A stretch of DNA of 6,229 bases from an uncultured Bacteroidota bacterium (GTDB lineage: Bacteria > Bacteroidota > Bacteroidia > Chitinophagales > S012-47), in contig CAJXXO010000159.1 of the NCBI GenBank assembly GCA_913062655.1, positions 1 through 6,229 of the forward strand, written 5' to 3'. This document shows positions 4,924-6,229 of the stretch, one piece after another. How positions within the stretch are numbered: the first letter of the stretch is position 1; each line of letters begins with the position of its first letter. Under the pieces are notes generated by a model. It had not been told where the DNA came from and did no database searches. It saw only the letters and a list, made by a program, of their open reading frames with translations. Position numbers and translations under genes: made by a program.

Positions 4924-6229
4924 ATGCGATATCGTCCTGCCCCATTTGCCCGACAGTGGCATCAATTCAAGCGACAAGCTGATGCCCTCAACCAAGCCAT
5001 AGCCGATGGCACTTTCGCGCAATGGTCCCGCCAAAAGCAAGAACGAATCAAGCTAAAATTGATCCGTGCCTATCATCAGCTTAAGGTCTATTTCTCGACT
5101 ACTATGTTGAAGCGAGCGCTGGCGGGGGCAGCCATACTGCTCGGTCTGCATACCACAGGAATGGCACAGGACTTTGCCGCCCCGGTGCAGAACCCATTTA
5201 ACCTGGCAGTGGATACCACAGAATACATTACCGATCCTCATCTTGTGGATATGGATGGTGACGGTGATCTGGACATATTATCTGTCTCTTATGATTACAA
5301 CTACTATGGCGGCTTTAATTACTACGAAAATATAGGTACGCCCAATGCTCCCGCCTTTGGGCCACAACAACGCAACCCTTTCAACCTATCGGCTCCTTCT
5401 AATTACCTCCTTTTTGATACCGGTGACCTGGATGATGATGGAGATAATGACATCCTTGGCTTTGAGTACTACGGTCAACTGTATTACTTTGAAAATGTAG
5501 GTACCGCACAGCAGCCCAACTTCACTGCTCCGGTGCAATCTCCTTTCAATTTCCCCGGCCATCCCAACAGCAGTGATTCCTTGTACCTCTTTACGGAGCT
5601 GGCAGACCTGGACAATGATGGGGACCTGGACATGATGGTTGGCAACGTGTATGGGGGGCATATCCGCTATTATGAAAACACAGGAACTGCTGCATCACCT
5701 TCTTTTCCCAGTGGTGTTGGCATGCCGTTCAACTTACCTGCAACCATTGATTCCGTTTACTTTACCGACATAGCCGTTGGCGATATTGACCAGGATGGAG
5801 ACCTTGATCTGCTGGTATCTGTCCATACCTATGATACGAGGCTGGGCGTTGATGTGTATGAAAATCAGTTTAGGTATTTCGAAAATGTGGGTACACCCAC
5901 CAGCCCTGACTTTTCCGCTCCTCCGGTAACCAACCCTTTCGGACTATCTGGCGTAGGATACATCCTTATGCTTTCAGATTTTGCTGATTTGGATGGTGAT
6001 GGTGACCTGGATATTCTTTCCGCTGCCAATGATACCATAGGTAACGGCTACTATTTCGACAATTATCAATCTAACTTCTATTATTTCGAAAACATCGCCT
6101 TCCCGGTTGGACAGGAAGTACAAGAGGCCGCCACGCTGCAATTATTTCCCAATCCGGCCCAAGATCAGCTCTATTTTACCTGGCCCGCTTCAGCAACTGG
6201 CACACACCAATTGGACGTGTTTGATGCTA
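4924..6229 (+). CDS. FG-GAP/VCBS repeat surface protein with extended signal region and truncated T9SS sorting domain
   Basis: The frame is open to the window edge (435 complete codons), so the C-terminus is missing. Residues 1-60 are a charged extension with 12 Lys/Arg and 3 acidic residues and Trp12 and Trp34. Residues 61-82 form an ordinary signal peptide (MLKRALAG ... GMA|Q). The mature part has five repeats, each with a calcium-type loop starting at residues 109, 168, 228, 287 and 355 (DMDGDGDLD, DLDDDGDND, DLDNDGDLD, DIDQDGDLD, DLDGDGDLD). Each loop is followed by a Y-[YF]-E-N motif, and PFNL-like motifs recur between them. This is the FG-GAP/VCBS pattern and predicts a calcium-binding beta-propeller. 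From about residue 404, LQLFPNPAQDQLYF begins a T9SS type A sorting domain, so the protein should be surface-exposed. An internal ATG at 5104 would give only the standard signal peptide. I prefer 4924 because it sits 17 bases after the upstream stop and the extension looks like real coding sequence. Confidence 0.88.
   Translation, partial: MRYRPAPFARQWHQFKRQADALNQAIADGTFAQWSRQKQERIKLKLIRAYHQLKVYFSTTMLKRALAGAAILLGLHTTGMAQDFAAPVQNPFNLAVDTTEYITDPHLVDMDGDGDLDILSVSYDYNYYGGFNYYENIGTPNAPAFGPQQRNPFNLSAPSNYLLFDTGDLDDDGDNDILGFEYYGQLYYFENVGTAQQPNFTAPVQSPFNFPGHPNSSDSLYLFTELADLDNDGDLDMMVGNVYGGHIRYYENTGTAASPSFPSGVGMPFNLPATIDSVYFTDIAVGDIDQDGDLDLLVSVHTYDTRLGVDVYENQFRYFENVGTPTSPDFSAPPVTNPFGLSGVGYILMLSDFADLDGDGDLDILSAANDTIGNGYYFDNYQSNFYYFENIAFPVGQEVQEAATLQLFPNPAQDQLYFTWPASATGTHQLDVFDA
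5248..6012 (+). repeat. Five protein-level FG-GAP calcium-loop repeats
   Basis: Asp-rich nine-residue loops are encoded at 5248-5274, 5425-5451, 5605-5631, 5782-5808 and 5986-6012. The spacing is 59, 60, 59 and 68 residues, the last interval being longer by about eight. The D-x-D-x-D-G-D-x-D pattern is the cation-binding loop of FG-GAP blades. Synonymous codons differ between copies (GGT/GGA/GGG, GAT/GAC), so these are old diverged repeats rather than a recent DNA duplication. Confidence 0.88.

Noticed and set aside
4505..5661. Open frames on the minus strand (4505-4849, 5053-5241, 5386-5661) opposite the TIGR03032 and FG-GAP genes
   Set aside because: They lie wholly antisense to genes with clear family matches, show no recognisable domains, and have composition expected of reverse-complement shadows.

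Overview
The window looks like chromosomal DNA from a free-living member of the Bacteroidota, of the Saprospiria/Chitinophagia/Cytophagia kind. Two proteins carry a type IX secretion system (T9SS) type A C-terminal sorting domain, one of them cut by the window edge. Three signal peptides all place Gln right after the predicted cleavage site. The large surface protein has the choice-of-anchor L architecture common in this phylum. No Shine-Dalgarno-like sites stand out upstream of the starts, as expected for the phylum. The finer taxonomic placement is inference.

Layout. Bases 1-1515 (minus strand) hold the first 505 residues of a large secreted surface protein: signal peptide, choice-of-anchor L domain, a Calx-beta-like segment and Ig/PKD-like repeats. 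Its C-terminus lies outside the window. A 171-base divergent gap follows, in which I found no convincing promoter. Bases 1687-2409 (plus) encode a four-helix membrane protein of the DUF4328 family. Bases 2496-2840 (plus) encode a small, strongly acidic cytosolic protein, preceded by a Bacteroidota-type promoter candidate. It meets end to end, with no intervening base, the convergent gene at 2841-3755 (minus), a secreted SGNH/GDSL hydrolase with a T9SS sorting tail. After a short divergent gap, bases 3815-4906 (plus) encode a TIGR03032/DUF4915 family protein. Seventeen bases later an FG-GAP/VCBS repeat protein begins (4924 to the window edge), with five calcium-loop repeats, a truncated T9SS sorting domain and an unusual 60-residue basic extension in front of its signal peptide.

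How they work together. Three of the six genes encode exported proteins, so the region is rich in T9SS cargo. The only likely co-transcribed pairs are DUF4328 with the acidic protein (the latter perhaps with its own promoter) and TIGR03032 with the FG-GAP protein. Every family here is known. The least explained elements are the TIGR03032/FG-GAP pair, the extended signal region of the FG-GAP protein and the acidic small protein. I see no RNA genes, CRISPR arrays, insertion sequences or attachment sites, and no evidence of a defence or mobile system.
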